Source of the DNA: Ailurus styani
Taxonomy: Eukaryota; Chordata; Mammalia; Carnivora; Ailuridae
DNA length: 64,000 nt
Direction: 5' to 3'
Assembly (NCBI GenBank): GCA_002007465.1
Contig: LNAC01000377.1
Span: 1,103,349-1,167,348, forward strand
Below are positions 35,471 to 47,020 of this stretch, piece by piece. Within the stretch, counting starts at the first letter, position 1. Each line of letters starts with the position of its first letter. Both the position numbers and the translations under genes were made by a program. The notes beneath the pieces are model-generated. The model had not been told where the DNA came from and searched no databases. It was given only the letters and a program-made list of their open reading frames with translations.

Positions 35471-36588
35471 CAGCCTTAATTCCTGAGAGAGTAGAGTCAT
35501 CATGGGGCCCTCTGGAGAAAGTGTGGCATGCAGAGAAGAGGGTGCTGGGCCCAGTAGCTAGCTAGGCATGGTTTGCCAGCCCACCTGGGGGTACAGCCTC
35601 CTCTGGGCTGAGGCTCCTGGCTGAGTCTCAGCCTTGAGAGTCAGCCTTTGTCTCCTTGTCTCACTGATTCCCAAGGTCAGACAAAGGCACTGTGAGTAGC
35701 TGTAGCTTCTACGGACTGTGACTTGTGGCGGCACTTTGGGCCCCTCTATACCAGGGTCATTTAGAGACACTAGGGAGTCAGACAATAGGTAACAAGGTGC
35801 CCATGTTAAGAATGTGTATCCACATGTTGCTGGAGCAGCTCTGAGAGGTAAGGTCTGTAGGGCCTGCTTGGTCATGGCTTGGTAGCACCCAGATGGGCAG
35901 GTGACACCGGAGACTGCCACTTCTCCTTGCTGGCAGCCTCTCCACTCCAGGGCCCTTCCTTCCTGTGAGCCGCAGACCCAGCCTAGACATCACCCCATGC
36001 TGGGTAAGTGCCAGGTGTTGTCTACGGCCAGCTCTTCATTGTGCAGTGTGCTGGTGAGGGTGTAGGGGGAGGACTGGACTGGGGACAAGACAACTGTTTC
36101 CAAAGCTCTGAAGGCTGCAGCTGTGGCCAGGGAGAAGGTCTATTTCGTGTACGCCCAGGGGAGTCTTAGGGCCAATGGAGGAAGGGAGAAGTGAGAAAAA
36201 GGGCAGATATCAACAGCCCAGCTTCCTGAAAACAATATGTTGTATAAATGTTGAAGTAGGGGCAGAGAACTCACTTCCTGAGGAGAGGAGCGTGGTAACA
36301 GGTGGGTTAGAGAAGGGGACTGGACTGTTTTAATATCTGAAGAGTCTGCCAAGCCTCCAATTCTGTACTCCCTGGTACTAATGGAGCCTTTCTCTAAAAA
36401 CAATTCTCTATCCCTTAATTCCACATATCCTGAGAGAAGCTCTTTTGAGCATTGTATCATTCCCAATTAGAAAAAAATCACCCCTTCTTCAGGGCCACAT
36501 GTAATTACAAATCTCTCTCCAGACCTCAGTTTCTCCATCTTTAAACTAAAAGGTCAGTGATTTCCAAGACTGGTGTGGATAAGACGTA
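35471..36588. other. Intergenic, no gene
   Basis: Nothing recognised. The minus-strand open frame at 35558-35920 (120 codons) has no family resemblance. Confidence 0.5.
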
Positions 36589-36606
36589 CATGAGGAGTAT
36601 TTCTTT

Positions 36607-36814
36607 TTTTTTTTTTTTAAAGATTTTATTTATTCATTTGACACACAGAGAGAGATTACAAGTAGGCAGAGAGGCAGGCAGAGAGAGAGGAGAGAGGAGG
36701 AAGCAGGCTCCCTGCTGAGCAGAGAGCCCCGATGTGGGCCTCAATCCCAGGACCCTGGGATCATGACCTGAGCCGAAGGCAGCGGCTTTAACTCACTGAG
36801 CCACCCAGGCGCCC
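36607..36814 (-). mobile_element. Young carnivore SINE, minus strand
   Basis: The same young subtype as the copies at 18.7 and 25.1 kb. The 18-bp target duplication CATGAGGAGTATTTCTTT is perfect (36589-36606 and 36815-36832). The flanks look like one degraded hAT MITE that it split. Confidence 0.97.
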
Positions 36815-37125
36815 CATGAGGAGTATTTCTTTAAAAAGAAAGCAAGAAACTAATCTTTGAGATCATCTCCAAATGTAGGACTCAGCAGTCTGTGTTTTTA
36901 ACCGGCAGTCATGCTGTATCAGGTCCCCTGCTACAGGCCCTGAGGACATCTGGTGTTCCTAATCGCTTTGGCAGTAAAACTGTGATAATCTACACTGTGA
37001 CTTGGATGTTCTAGGCAGCTGAGTAGACGTACCCGTGACAATGTCTGCAAAGCATCTAAGTGGCACTGGATGGCATGTGACTTAAGGCCCCACTCAACTG
37101 ACCCCAAAGATGTGAATTATGAATG

Positions 37126-37315
37126 GGCTCTGACCATTAGGTACAATTTTATTCCTTGGGCCCAAGTTCCAGAGAAGCAGAAGTGCAGGCAGGTCAGCTG
37201 TGGTCACAGGAGGTGACACACAAGGCCTACACTGCAGGCCAGGTTTCCAGAGACTTTGGTGGTAGACTCCAGACATTCAATTTGGTCAGATTTTTCCAGA
37301 GAAGAGGGCTAAGAT
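37126..37315. repeat. Local duplicon block A (second copy)
   Basis: Second copy of the block at 35056-35254, lying about 0.6 kb upstream of OR copy 2. Similarity stops abruptly on both sides. Confidence 0.92.
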
Positions 37316-37910
37316 CAGATAAAGTGATTTACACTAACTACACTCACAAAATACTGAAGTGTGAACTAGATACTGCATAAGGAATAAAGATATAAGTAAC
37401 TTAAAGATATTAGTAACTTTATGTTTTCAAGCCAGTACATTCTCTTCCTATAAGACTGTGTCAGAAGTCTAATTATAATAGAAACTTGCTGGGCAAGGGA
37501 AGAACGAGATTCATAGGAATGGGGCACATGACATCAATGGCCAGTGTCGCTGAGCTGTGCTAGCCTGAGGTTCCAATTATATTATGCTTCCCTATAAAGT
37601 GTTGAAGACACACAGCCTATGCAGACATATAATTTTTGCTTTAGGTATATGAATATCATTGACTAGACAGAAACATCTTTTATTTTATTAAGTTTATTTA
37701 GATTTCCACGTTCTGCATTTCATGCTTTTGACTGATACACAGCCTAACTTTAGATAACTTGGTCTTTTAGTTGAATCCCACAGGTTAAGTTTATTTACAA
37801 TTTTAGGACCATCATATTGTGATCCCCATGAAATGACTCAAGCAAGCCATCAAAAAACCAACACGTATTTCTGCCTTCTGTACTTTTAGGGATAAAGAAG
37901 AGTGTTTGAA
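37316..37910 (+). promoter_or_regulatory. 5' flank of OR copy 2
   Basis: AT-rich flank with a likely 3' splice site TGTACTTTTAG ending at 37889, about 20 bases before the ATG. This would join an upstream non-coding exon, as is usual in OR genes. Parts (about 37500-37800) align loosely with the flank of copy 3 (about 44750-45060), for example GACATCAATGGCCAGTGTCG against GATGTCAGTGGTTAGCATCA. The flanks are therefore homologous but strongly diverged. Confidence 0.5.
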
Positions 37911-38867
37911 ATGGAAGCATCCAACCAGTCTGCTGTGATAGAATTTGTTTTGCTTGGCCTCTCTGCCCATCCAAAACTAGAGAAAACGTTCTTTGTGCTC
38001 ATCCTCCTGATGTACCTGGTGATCCTGCTGGGCAACGGGGTCCTCATCCTGGTGACCGTCCTTGACTCCCGCCTGCACACGCCCATGTACTTCTTCCTGG
38101 GGAACCTTTCCTTCCTGGACATCTGCTACACAACCTCCTCAGTCCCTCTCGTCCTGGATGGCTTCCTCACTCCCAGGAAAACCATCTCCTTCTCAGCTTG
38201 TGCCATGCAGATGTTTCTCTCCTTTGCCATGGGAGCCACAGAGTGTGTGCTTCTGGGCATGATGGCATTTGACCGCTATGTGGCCATCTGTAACCCCCTT
38301 AGGTACCCAGTGGTCATGAGCAAGGCTGCCTATGTGCCCATGGCTGTCAGCTCCTGGGTGGCTGGCGGAGCCAATTCCTTGGTGCAGATCTCTCTTGCAG
38401 TACAATTACCCTTCTGTGGGGACAACGTCATCAACCACTTCATCTGTGAGATCGTGGCTGTCCTGAAGTTGGCCTGTGCTGACATCTCCATCAATGTGAT
38501 CAGCATGGGGGTGGCCAATGTGATCTTCCTGGGGGTCCCAGTTCTGTTCATCTTTGTCTCCTACATCTTCATCCTCACCAGCATCCTGAAGATCCCCTCA
38601 GCTGAGGGGAGAAAAAAGGCCTTCTCCACCTGCTCTGCCCACCTCACTGTAGTGGTCATCTTCTATGGGACTATTCTTTTCATGTATGCGAAGCCCAAAT
38701 CCAAGGACCCCCTGGGGGCAGACAAGCAGGATGTTTCGGACAAGCTCATCTCCCTCTTCTATGGGCTTCTGACCCCCATGCTCAACCCCATCATCTACAG
38801 TCTGAGGAACAAGGACGTGAAGACCTCTATGAGGTACCTGGTGGCTCAGAAGTGCTTCACCCCGTGA
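37911..38867 (+). CDS. OR2S2: Olfactory receptor, OR2S2-like (copy 2)
   Basis: An intact 318-aa single-exon class II olfactory receptor. I start it at the ATG in GAAATGG (37911), which gives the MEASNQS N-terminus matching its paralogues; the frame is open for a few codons upstream but without an ATG. Features are N-glycosylation at NQS (5-7), GN at 41-42, [13 protein letters not shown] (58-70), [13 protein letters not shown] (118-130), loop cysteines near 97, 169, 179 and 189, SY at 217-218, KAFSTCSAH (236-244) and [12 protein letters not shown] (289-300). It lacks the usual Thr in HFTCE (HFICE here). From about residue 40 to 284 it is almost identical to copy 3, and bases 38444-38764 are perfectly identical. 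Its two ends differ strongly, so part of its sequence was probably acquired by gene conversion. Confidence 0.96.
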   Translation: MEASNQSAVIEFVLLGLSAHPKLEKTFFVLILLMYLVILLGNGVLILVTVLDSRLHTPMYFFLGNLSFLDICYTTSSVPLVLDGFLTPRKTISFSACAMQMFLSFAMGATECVLLGMMAFDRYVAICNPLRYPVVMSKAAYVPMAVSSWVAGGANSLVQISLAVQLPFCGDNVINHFICEIVAVLKLACADISINVISMGVANVIFLGVPVLFIFVSYIFILTSILKIPSAEGRKKAFSTCSAHLTVVVIFYGTILFMYAKPKSKDPLGADKQDVSDKLISLFYGLLTPMLNPIIYSLRNKDVKTSMRYLVAQKCFTP

Positions 38868-38954
38868 CGGTGGGATACGTTGTGACCCACACACTCTGAT
38901 TCACTTGAGAAATGCAGTGCAAATTAATACTAAGTGAGGGGCAAAGTGAGTTCA

Positions 38955-39112
38955 GAGCCGTGCTGCTCACGGTGTGGCCCATGAACCAGCAGTGTCAGTA
39001 TCACCTGGAGCTTTTTAGACAAGCAGAATCTTGGGGCCCATTCCAGACCTATTGTTAAGAAGGTCCCTCAGGGGACTCATATGCACATTACACCTTGAGA
39101 AATATTGGCTAC
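38955..39112 (+). repeat. MER5-type hAT MITE
   Basis: GTGTGGCCCATGAACCAGCA, ATCACCTGGAGC, CAGAATCTTGGGGCCCATTC and CATATGCACATTACACCTTG match the MER5 order. It lies just downstream of OR copy 2. Confidence 0.8.
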
Positions 39113-39883
39113 AAGTGTGTAGTGGATGCTGTGGGGGGTGCATCACCCAGACCCCACCCCTACCCCACCTTGAGCTGAAGCTCCTCTTACCCCAGCTGTT
39201 GGGAGTGCTGGTGGCTGACAGCATTCAGCTGGAGTTCCTGTGCTGTCTTGCCCTTGGCCCACGAGACTTATGGGGAGTTCAAATTTGCCCTGAGCTCACT
39301 CCTGCTTCTTTGACTTTCACCACATAGGTATTGACCTTAAGAGCTCTCCCCTGTGTGAAAATTTCCCTGTCAGGGTCAGTTTCCTGGAAAAGCTTACTGC
39401 GACAGAGAACAATTACCAAATCTCAGCATTGGCTCCTGAGCTGTGTGACTGGCCTACGTCCTTCTCAGGTGTCTCCTGTACCCCAGCTCCCAAGGAGATT
39501 CCTTGGAATCTCCCCTTGGAATCTCCCTTGGAATTGCCCAGAAATTCCTTTTGTTCAAGGAAAAAAATTATTCCCCTAAAAATGATTCCTTAAGTTTAAT
39601 TCCTATAAATGGATCTTAATTTGTACTCACCGTACAAGTGTCTTTACTCCTGAGCCGAGTCGGCAGGGCTGTTTTACCCCCTGGGCACTAAGGTGCAGGA
39701 GTCAAGTCTGTGGGGTGCTCTCCAAGTACAAGGATACTTGAGGTCTGGAAAACATGTTGGCTCTTACCTACAAAGCAAACAAAAAACCCTTAAAAAACCT
39801 TAACCGTTTATTGCATTCCTAAAAAAGGGAATATTATGTCAACCTCAGTAATGGATAAATGCTTGTATTTATCATGAATCATA
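39113..39883. other. Intergenic, no gene
   Basis: No gene is seen. A small tandem repeat of CCTTGGAATCTCC (three units, 39501-39538) is present. Confidence 0.5.
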
Positions 39884-40095
39884 TTTTAAAGATATATTTT
39901 ATTTATTTTAGAGAGACTGAGAGAGAGAGCAAGCATGTACAGAGTTGGGGAGGGGCAGAGGGAGAGGGAGAGTCCCAAGCAGACTCCATGCTGAGCCCCA
40001 AGCCCAAGGCGGGGCTCAATCTCACGACCCTGCAATCAGGACCTGAGCCGAGACCAAGAGTCAGATGCTTACACGACTGTGCCACCCAGGCGCCC
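39884..40095 (-). mobile_element. Older carnivore SINE, minus strand
   Basis: AAAGATATATTTTATTTATT, (GA)n, then a body with CAGGACCTGAGCCGAGACCA and head complement GCCACCCAGGCGCCCC. It belongs to the older subtype with the CAAGAGTCAGATGCTTA variant. Confidence 0.92.
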
Positions 40096-40463
40096 CATTA
40101 TTTTAGAACAATATGCAGTTAGGTACTTTCACTTTGCAAGAATCCCCAGAGTTTTTATGCTTAATGTTGAGAAATCACAGAATTATAAATTGAGTCATTT
40201 GTAAGCCAAATAATTTTAATAACAGAAGTAGAAAAATCATTACAAATATACTAAAAAATTATAGTTCAAGTGCGATGCAGGTGCATTTTGATATGATCTG
40301 GGGTGTGACCTCCTAAAGTAAGAGTGTCCGGGTTGGGGGTGGAGGGAGTCTTGAGATGGGCCCAGTAGTTCCAGATATATTTGTCTTCAGTGCCTAAAAA
40401 TGTACTTAGCATACAGGAGCTAAAAAAGACACACAGACAGATGTCTCTCCCCAACTACCTTTC

Positions 40464-41461
40464 TTTTTTTTTTTTTTCTTGAAAAAGAAAACGGGGTTTA
40501 TTGATTTTTAAACTGCAAATAGTCGTTACGAAAAGGTTTTCTTCTTTTAAATAAATTCACACAAAGAAATAGAAAGCGACAGTAGTGACCAGCAAGAGGA
40601 ATAATAATTACATTCATCTTAATGTGTGTGCCAGTTCTGTTTGCATTAACCTTGGAAAACTCTAACCCTGGAATCCAGAACCTCAAATCTGCAGTCGGAA
40701 TGTCTTGAGGTGGGCACGCGGAAGTCAAAGGGTTTCTTTCCTTTTGTTTTTTTCCCTTTTAGAAGCCGCACCTAGAAGTTGTTTTCCTTCTGTGCTGTCA
40801 CAGACCTTTGATATACATTCTCAGTCCCTGGGTTTTAAACTTTGTATAAGTTTCAGAAATTGGAGAGCAAAAATTTTGCTTGTCACTGGACATCAATATA
40901 AAAAAGTCTATTTAACTTATCAAAATGTATTTTATTGCCCAAACTCTGCTTTTTTGGGTAATTTTTTTTTAAAGATTTTATTTATTCATTTGACACAGAG
41001 AGAGAGATCACAAGCAGGCAGAGAGGCAGGCAGAGAGAGAGGAGGAAGCAGGCTCCCCGCTGAGCAGGGAGCCAGACGCGGGCCTCGATCCCAGGACCCT
41101 GGGATCATGACCTGAGCCGAAGGCAGCGGCTTTAACCCACTGAGCCACCCAGGCGCCCGCTTTTTTGGTTAATTTTGTTCATATTTATCAGGATGACAAA
41201 TCCATAGAATATATTCTTTTATGTTAAATTATGACCTTCATATTAATCTTCACATTTTGTGAGGTGTCTTCCCCCCCCCAGTTTTAATATATTATACTTC
41301 AATGACATTTTTTGTAACTTTACACTTTTTGGGGGCTATTTTATTTTTAAAAAATGAAAGATTAATTTTTAAAAATGCAAAGAACCGTTGGATTATTTAT
41401 TTTAGAAATTCCCCCCCTTTGGGTCGGACTGCAAATCGAGTCTCTTCTTCTTTAGGCCTTT
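40464..41461 (-). pseudogene. Processed retrocopy (5'-truncated), parent unknown
   Basis: It has the hallmarks of L1-mediated retrotransposition of an mRNA on the minus strand. A 14-base poly-T run (40464-40477) is the complement of a poly-A tail. TTTATT at 40497-40502, the complement of an AATAAA signal, lies about 19 bases from it. A perfect 14-bp target duplication, CCCAACTACCTTTC, brackets it (40450-40463 and 41462-41475). Without the SINE inserted at 40966-41158, about 790 bases of cDNA remain, apparently mostly 3' UTR. Near the 5' end a short frame (starting RPKEEETRFAV, about 20 codons) could be the end of a coding region. I cannot name the parent gene. The SINE inside it shows that it is not very recent. 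Confidence 0.72.
40966..41158 (-). mobile_element. Young carnivore SINE inside the retrocopy
   Basis: Full-length young subtype. The target duplication GCTTTTTTGGGTAATTTT (about 40948-40965) matches GCTTTTTTGGTTAATTTT (about 41159-41176) with one mismatch. Confidence 0.96.
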
Positions 41462-41475
41462 CCCAACTACCTTTC

Positions 41476-42847
41476 AACGTTCTCTTATCCCCCGTACTCC
41501 TTGAGCTCAGAGAGGTGTGGCATGTGGGTTGTAGACTTCTATAGACGGTCTAAGTGAGGGCTTGGAGGGGTGAAACTTTTTCCTAAGAGAAAATCCAAAC
41601 AAGCCAGTCCCTAGCCTGAAGCCTGGGGTGGTCTGTGAGTTACCGAGATCCCCCAGCCAAGGGTCTCCAGGGCTTCTTCTCCTCAATCTTCTTGAAAATG
41701 ACAACAGCATTGGTGGAGAGGGGGCTGAACCCGTGCCCTATAATTAAATCTTTGTGCATTTCCCTGTGGTAACATGGCCCATGATGCCCACACAGATGAT
41801 GGGGATTTACATCAAACTCTGATACCAACTTCCATCTTCTTCTTACCGAGGGAGAATTAGTACCCAGGGTCTTTTATTTGCAAATCCACCCTGCAGATAA
41901 GACAGGTCTTTATCAGTTGCTTTTCATAGAAATTAGGCTTCAATCCCAGTCTCCTCTACCTCCTCCCTGCCTTCCCCATCATTGACTTCGAAGGGAAGAT
42001 TCCTGTCCTCAGGCCCTGCTAAGCAGGCACGGCCATGCTCCATACTGCCTGACTCTCACCTCCTGGACCCCAGTTGAGTTCGCCTGAAGGATTTTCTGTT
42101 CCCCATCACTAAAAATCTCGAACTAAACAAAAGCTCTTAGCAAAACGCTAGTTACCTAGTCCCCTGCCTGGCCTGTGACTCCAGAGCTGCTTCTAAAGCT
42201 TAGCTTTGTTGTGCTCTTACCGAGCCCAGAGCTCTCTTCTGCCCTCATGTCCTCTGCTGCAATCCGTAATCCTTGTCCCCCACGTTACTGTAGCATGGCA
42301 GGACGTAGGAAGAGTTGCTTCCTATTGGGGATCTAAACTGCCCTGACCTCCCTCCTCTGACTCTTGCTTGCTCTGGGCTCCCATACAGCCTAGGGGCACC
42401 AGGCAATCATCCCTCAGACTGTAGCTATCACTGGCACCTAGAAATCAGAGGTACCACCTTTGTCATTTCTGTCCTCTTTCTAGTGCCTGGGGCTGACCTG
42501 TGGTACACATCTGTTGCTTCCTGTCTTTGAGGACAAGGGCTAGAGCTGGTCAGCCCTGCACGGGTGCTAAGGGACAGCAGCGAGGGTCAGCTCCTAGAGC
42601 AGGAGGGTGCCCAGTGTGTCTGCTAGGGCCTACGCACACCTTCCACCTCTTGTTTGGACACTTAGCCTTCCAAAGACTACTGTAGGCCTCCTTTAACAGA
42701 TACCATTGTGGTAAAAGCATAGTCAGACCTTAGTCATCTCCTCTACTTCTGGGAAGGTTGGCAAGGAGAGGACGGGAATTTTCTAATCTAAGGAAAATCT
42801 CTTTGCAGTGAGAGTTAAGATTTACATAGTGTTGTCTACAACTTCTT
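41476..42847. other. Intergenic, no gene
   Basis: Nothing recognised beyond short open frames. Confidence 0.5.
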
Positions 42848-42945
42848 TAATTGGGTTCATAGGACACAGGCCCTAAACTCCTGTGAGGCCTTCACCAAAC
42901 TTTAAATTGCTTCTGGGATTAAAACTGGCCCCAAACAACCAGAAC
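42848..42945. repeat. Local duplicon block B (second copy)
   Basis: Second copy of the block at 35391-35470, about 2.3 kb upstream of OR copy 3. The core 42892-42919 is identical between the two. Confidence 0.8.
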
Positions 42946-45233
42946 TCTAAATTGCTCCAGGGCTCCATGACAGAACCTACGGAGAGAGGGCAAGTGGCAG
43001 AGAACAAAGTGTGTCCGCCCCAAGCACACAGGCTGGACATGACTACCAGGGCCACTGGGAAACAGCAACCCAAGATATCCTTCCGGCTATTATCTCACTG
43101 GGCATGGAGAAGGCCAGGAAAGGGAGCAGTGAGAGCCCCTTAGATTATGGCAACCCTGAATTTTCTTTACCTTGCTCTGAAATTTGAAGGAACCACCTAG
43201 CTCCAAGACAGCTAAACAGAACTGGCTGCACATCTCCAGGCCCAGCCTCAAAAGCTAGAGCTAGAGAGGGGGTGGTCCAGGTGGGCAACTGAAGCAATCA
43301 CCTCTGAAGCCAGAAGCCTTCCAGCATCCTCCCTGCCATGAAACCTTTTGTCCAGGTAAGCTGCTGACCCTACCATGGCCTCATCTCCATACTGGATGTA
43401 GACTGAGTTCTCTCTCTGGTCAGAATTACTCCAAGTAGGTGGGAGAGGAAAAAGGATGGTTGTGAGTGGCATCCTGGTCACAGCTCCCATGTCTATGAAA
43501 GGCGTTGATAAGGGAAGGGTGTAGGCATGTCCTGGGAGGCTAGTCCACTGTGGGGTGGGGCAGGGGGTACGGTGTGGGGACGACCTTAGAAGAAGAAAGT
43601 TGTGCTCCATGTGAGGGAAAACTTTCCAACAATCAAAGCTATCTGACAGAGGAATGATATAACATAGCTCAAGGTGTTCAGAGCAGAAATGGGAAAATTG
43701 CATTTCACAGATGTTCGTACAATGGAGGGGAAAGAGGCAAACCAGTTTCATTACAACATTCCTGCCAAGTCTGAGATTCTCCAGCCAATAGTACTCATGT
43801 CTCTAAAAGCATATCTATTTCCAAATGTTCCCAATGCCCACAGTTAATCTCCTCTGATGATTGCTTGAGGATAGCTTCAGACTAGTGGCAATAGTGTAAG
43901 AGTCACAGAGCAATGTGTGAAGCCCAGGGACGACCCCCCCCACCCCACCCCCTGCCCCAAGCTCTGCTAAAAGGCAAACATCCTAGAGAAGGTGTGGCAT
44001 CTCTATTTTTCATGAGTGTTCTAGGGAAAGCAAGGATGACCAGGATTTCATAATGGGTCCTTTGCTTCTCAGTAGACCTGCTGTGGCTCAGTGGAGGAGC
44101 AGTTGTGAACTTCTGTTTCCTCATGTTTAACATGAGAAGCCAAGGCCTGAGGTTTTCTCTACTGTATTGGGTTTACCGGTCTCCGCAACTGGAGTACATC
44201 ATATGTGCAATGCCTCTTTGGGGCGACCCCTCTGCAAGGCTGGATAGAATGGTCTGCTTTTCTGTGGGGTAGAAAGCATTACCGTGGCATTGTGGGCCTT
44301 TAATGGTCAACTCAGGTATGGAAGGGTTTGAGTGGGGAGTTGTAACCTACAGAACAGCCCCCAAAGCATAGAGCCTGCTCACAAGGTCGCAGATGCTCAC
44401 GCTGGGAGGCATGAAGGACATTTGTCCTTAGATTCTACTCCTGCTCCCCAGCCCTGGGGGCTGGCACAGAACTCCAATGCTATGGACAAAGGCCATGGTT
44501 ACAGAGGGGGGATGTGGAAGTGCTCCCATTAGGGTCTCAATGAACTACTAGCCAGATTTTCGCTATTGACAGTGCAATGAAGAGAGATCACTCCCCATAT
44601 TCACAAGAAATGAAGTAGAAGCAGCACGTAGCAAGTGTAAATGCTAGGTAGATCTTGGTGTTCCCAGCCTCTGCTCATCACATTCTCTCCATGTAGGACT
44701 CCATGTGGAGACAAAATTATAGTTAGAAATTATACAAACACAGAATTAGAGCCAGGGGAGTGAGTGAGGTGATGTCAGTGGTTAGCATCACTGAGTATGA
44801 CAGCCTGAAGCCCCCAAGGACACTGCAGGGACAATTAATGGGCAGGCAGGGCTGGCCAGAAGAGCGAATCCGGTGCTCCGGACCCATGTGTACAGCACTC
44901 CCTCAGGGTTCCTCTTTTATGGTTCCCATATAGACCCTTCCTTCAAGTGTATCAATACTATTGATCTGGCTAAAGTTCTGTCATATATCGTGGTTTTGTT
45001 AGGTTTCCAGGGCCTGCTCTTTCTGCTTTTGATTTGATACATCCCGACATTTAAGGTAATTTCAGTGGACAATGATTTTTATAACTTCGATGCTAATATT
45101 ATACGTTGGCATGTCAAAGGATAAATTTAATTATAAATTCTAGAAGGATCTCATTGTTATCCCCACATATTGACCCCTATAAACATGTGTTTGCTGTCCT
45201 CAGTCTTCCTGAGGCTAGAAGAGAGAATTTAAA
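42946..45233. other. 5' flank of OR copy 3, no other gene
   Basis: No gene is recognised. A 167-codon open frame on the minus strand (43248-43751) starts with ATG but resembles nothing known and is most likely chance. Near the OR gene, a CTGTCCTCAG acceptor-like site ends about 30 bases before the ATG and may close a 5' UTR intron. Confidence 0.5.
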
Positions 45234-46190
45234 ATGGAAGTGGCCAACAGATCTGTTCTGGCAGGATTTGTCTTGCTGGGGCTCTCAGATCAGCCAAAGC
45301 TTGAGAAAACATTCTTTGTTCTCATCTTGTCCATGTACCTGGTGATCCTGCTGGGCAATGGGGTCCTCATCCTGGTGACTGTTCTTGACTCCCGCCTGCA
45401 CACGCCCATGTACTTCTTCCTGGGGAACCTCTCCTTCCTGGACATCTGCTACACAACCTCCTCAGTCCCTCTCGTCCTGGATGGCTTCCTCACTCCCAGG
45501 AAAACCATCTCCTTCTCAGCCTGTGCCATGCAGATGTTTCTCTCCTTTGCCATGGGAGCCACAGAGTGTGTGCTTCTAGGCATGATGGCATTTGACCGCT
45601 ATGTGGCCATCTGTAACCCCCTTAGGTACCCCGTGGTCATGAGCAAGGTTGCCTATGTGCCCATGGCTGTCAGCTCCTGGGTGGCTGGCGGAGCCAATTC
45701 CTTGGTGCAGATCTCTCTTGCAGTACAATTACCCTTCTGTGGGGACAATGTCATCAACCACTTTACCTGTGAGATCGTGGCTGTCCTGAAGTTGGCCTGT
45801 GCTGACATCTCCATCAATGTGATCAGCATGGGGGTGGCCAATGTGATCTTCCTGGGGGTCCCAGTTCTGTTCATCTTTGTCTCCTACATCTTCATCCTCA
45901 CCAGCATCCTGAAGATCCCCTCAGCTGAGGGGAGAAAAAAGGCCTTCTCCACCTGCTCTGCCCACCTCACTGTAGTGGTCATCTTCTATGGGACTATTCT
46001 TTTCATGTATGCGAAGCCCAAATCCAAGGACCCCCTGGGGGCAGACAAGCAGGATGTTTCGGACAAGCTCATCTCCCTCTTCTATGGAGTGCTGACTCCC
46101 ATGCTCAATCCCATCATCTACAGCCTCAGAAACAAGGATGTGAAGACTGCTGTGAAGACCCTGGTGAGTCAGAAATGCTTTGCACAGTGA
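45234..46190 (+). CDS. OR2S2: Olfactory receptor, OR2S2-like (copy 3)
   Basis: An intact 318-aa single-exon class II olfactory receptor starting at MEVANRS (ATG at 45234). N-glycosylation site NRS at 5-7, GN at 41-42, [13 protein letters not shown] (58-70), [13 protein letters not shown] (118-130), cysteines at 97, 169, 179 and 189, SY (217-218), KAFSTCSAH (236-244) and [12 protein letters not shown] (289-300). All class II hallmarks are present and no break is seen. Bases 45767-46087 are identical to 38444-38764 of copy 2, and the region before it (from about 45346) differs at only about a dozen sites. The first 115 bases differ at about 27 sites and the last 106 at about 22. This mosaic points to gene conversion with copy 2. 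The ligand is unknown. Confidence 0.96.
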   Translation: MEVANRSVLAGFVLLGLSDQPKLEKTFFVLILSMYLVILLGNGVLILVTVLDSRLHTPMYFFLGNLSFLDICYTTSSVPLVLDGFLTPRKTISFSACAMQMFLSFAMGATECVLLGMMAFDRYVAICNPLRYPVVMSKVAYVPMAVSSWVAGGANSLVQISLAVQLPFCGDNVINHFTCEIVAVLKLACADISINVISMGVANVIFLGVPVLFIFVSYIFILTSILKIPSAEGRKKAFSTCSAHLTVVVIFYGTILFMYAKPKSKDPLGADKQDVSDKLISLFYGVLTPMLNPIIYSLRNKDVKTAVKTLVSQKCFAQ

Positions 46191-47020
46191 GAGTAGGAGG
46201 AAGCAGCATATCTTGTGGTTCTGTGCATACAGATCCCCTAGGAAATGGCTACTTCATAAGCGTGGATTTGTTCGATGGTCCTACACATCAGTTTCATCAC
46301 AAAACTGCCCAAACAATGCACATCAGGATGGGGCTTTCCTGAATGACTGATAAAGGAACATCAAGTCTTTAGAATGAAGAGGGGGGTGTGCTAAATCACC
46401 TAGAAATGAGGATAAGTGACTATTAAATTTATTTTTATTATGAAAAAATAAGTAAAAATTAAAACTTCAAAAGAAAAACCCCTTGTTCCTTGTTCATGTG
46501 CAGACCAGCTACAGTTTGTATGTGCCATTATGTTGTGTTCTGCTCTACTGTACAAGGGGGAGGGAGGGTGGCATGAAGAAAAGTCACTTCTTAATTGGTG
46601 CCCAAACTGAAAACCAACCTGCCATTTTAGAAAATCACCAACACCAAGACATCCCAAATGATTCTATTTCACCATTCAAGGAGCCCAGAGTGTTTCCTGT
46701 TTAATTATTTCCTGGTTAATATCTTAGAATCAGTTTTGGGAACCACCATCTTCTTTTACTGTACATAAAGCACATCTATTCCTACCCAAATTTGTGAAGG
46801 AGGACTTCATGTCAACACCAAACTCCAGATATTGTAGGCCAAGAATAAAATTTCGAACACTCTCTAGTTCATTATGACTACACTGCAAAGTTTATATTCT
46901 GAGTCTCTTTATTTCTCTGGAATTAACATTTGCAACCATCCAGACCCCAGTGGTTCCTCTCTCTCTTCAGGATTTGGACTGGACACCGGCACCAATTGCA
47001 AAAAATCTACTTTAATTGCG
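46191..47020. other. 3' flank of OR copy 3, no gene
   Basis: No gene is seen. The first 40 bases (CATATCTTGTGGTTCTGTGC) resemble the start of the 3' flank of copy 4 (AATATCCCGATAGTTCTGTG), so the duplicated unit extends past the coding region. Confidence 0.45.

Noticed and set aside
37902..37910. Upstream start for OR copy 2 (three extra codons)
   Set aside because: The first codon there is GTG. The ATG at 37911 has a better context and aligns with the start of the paralogues.
43248..43751. 167-codon minus-strand open frame with ATG
   Set aside because: No domain or family resemblance, no signal of codon conservation that I can assess, and overlapping short frames on the other strand. Most likely chance.
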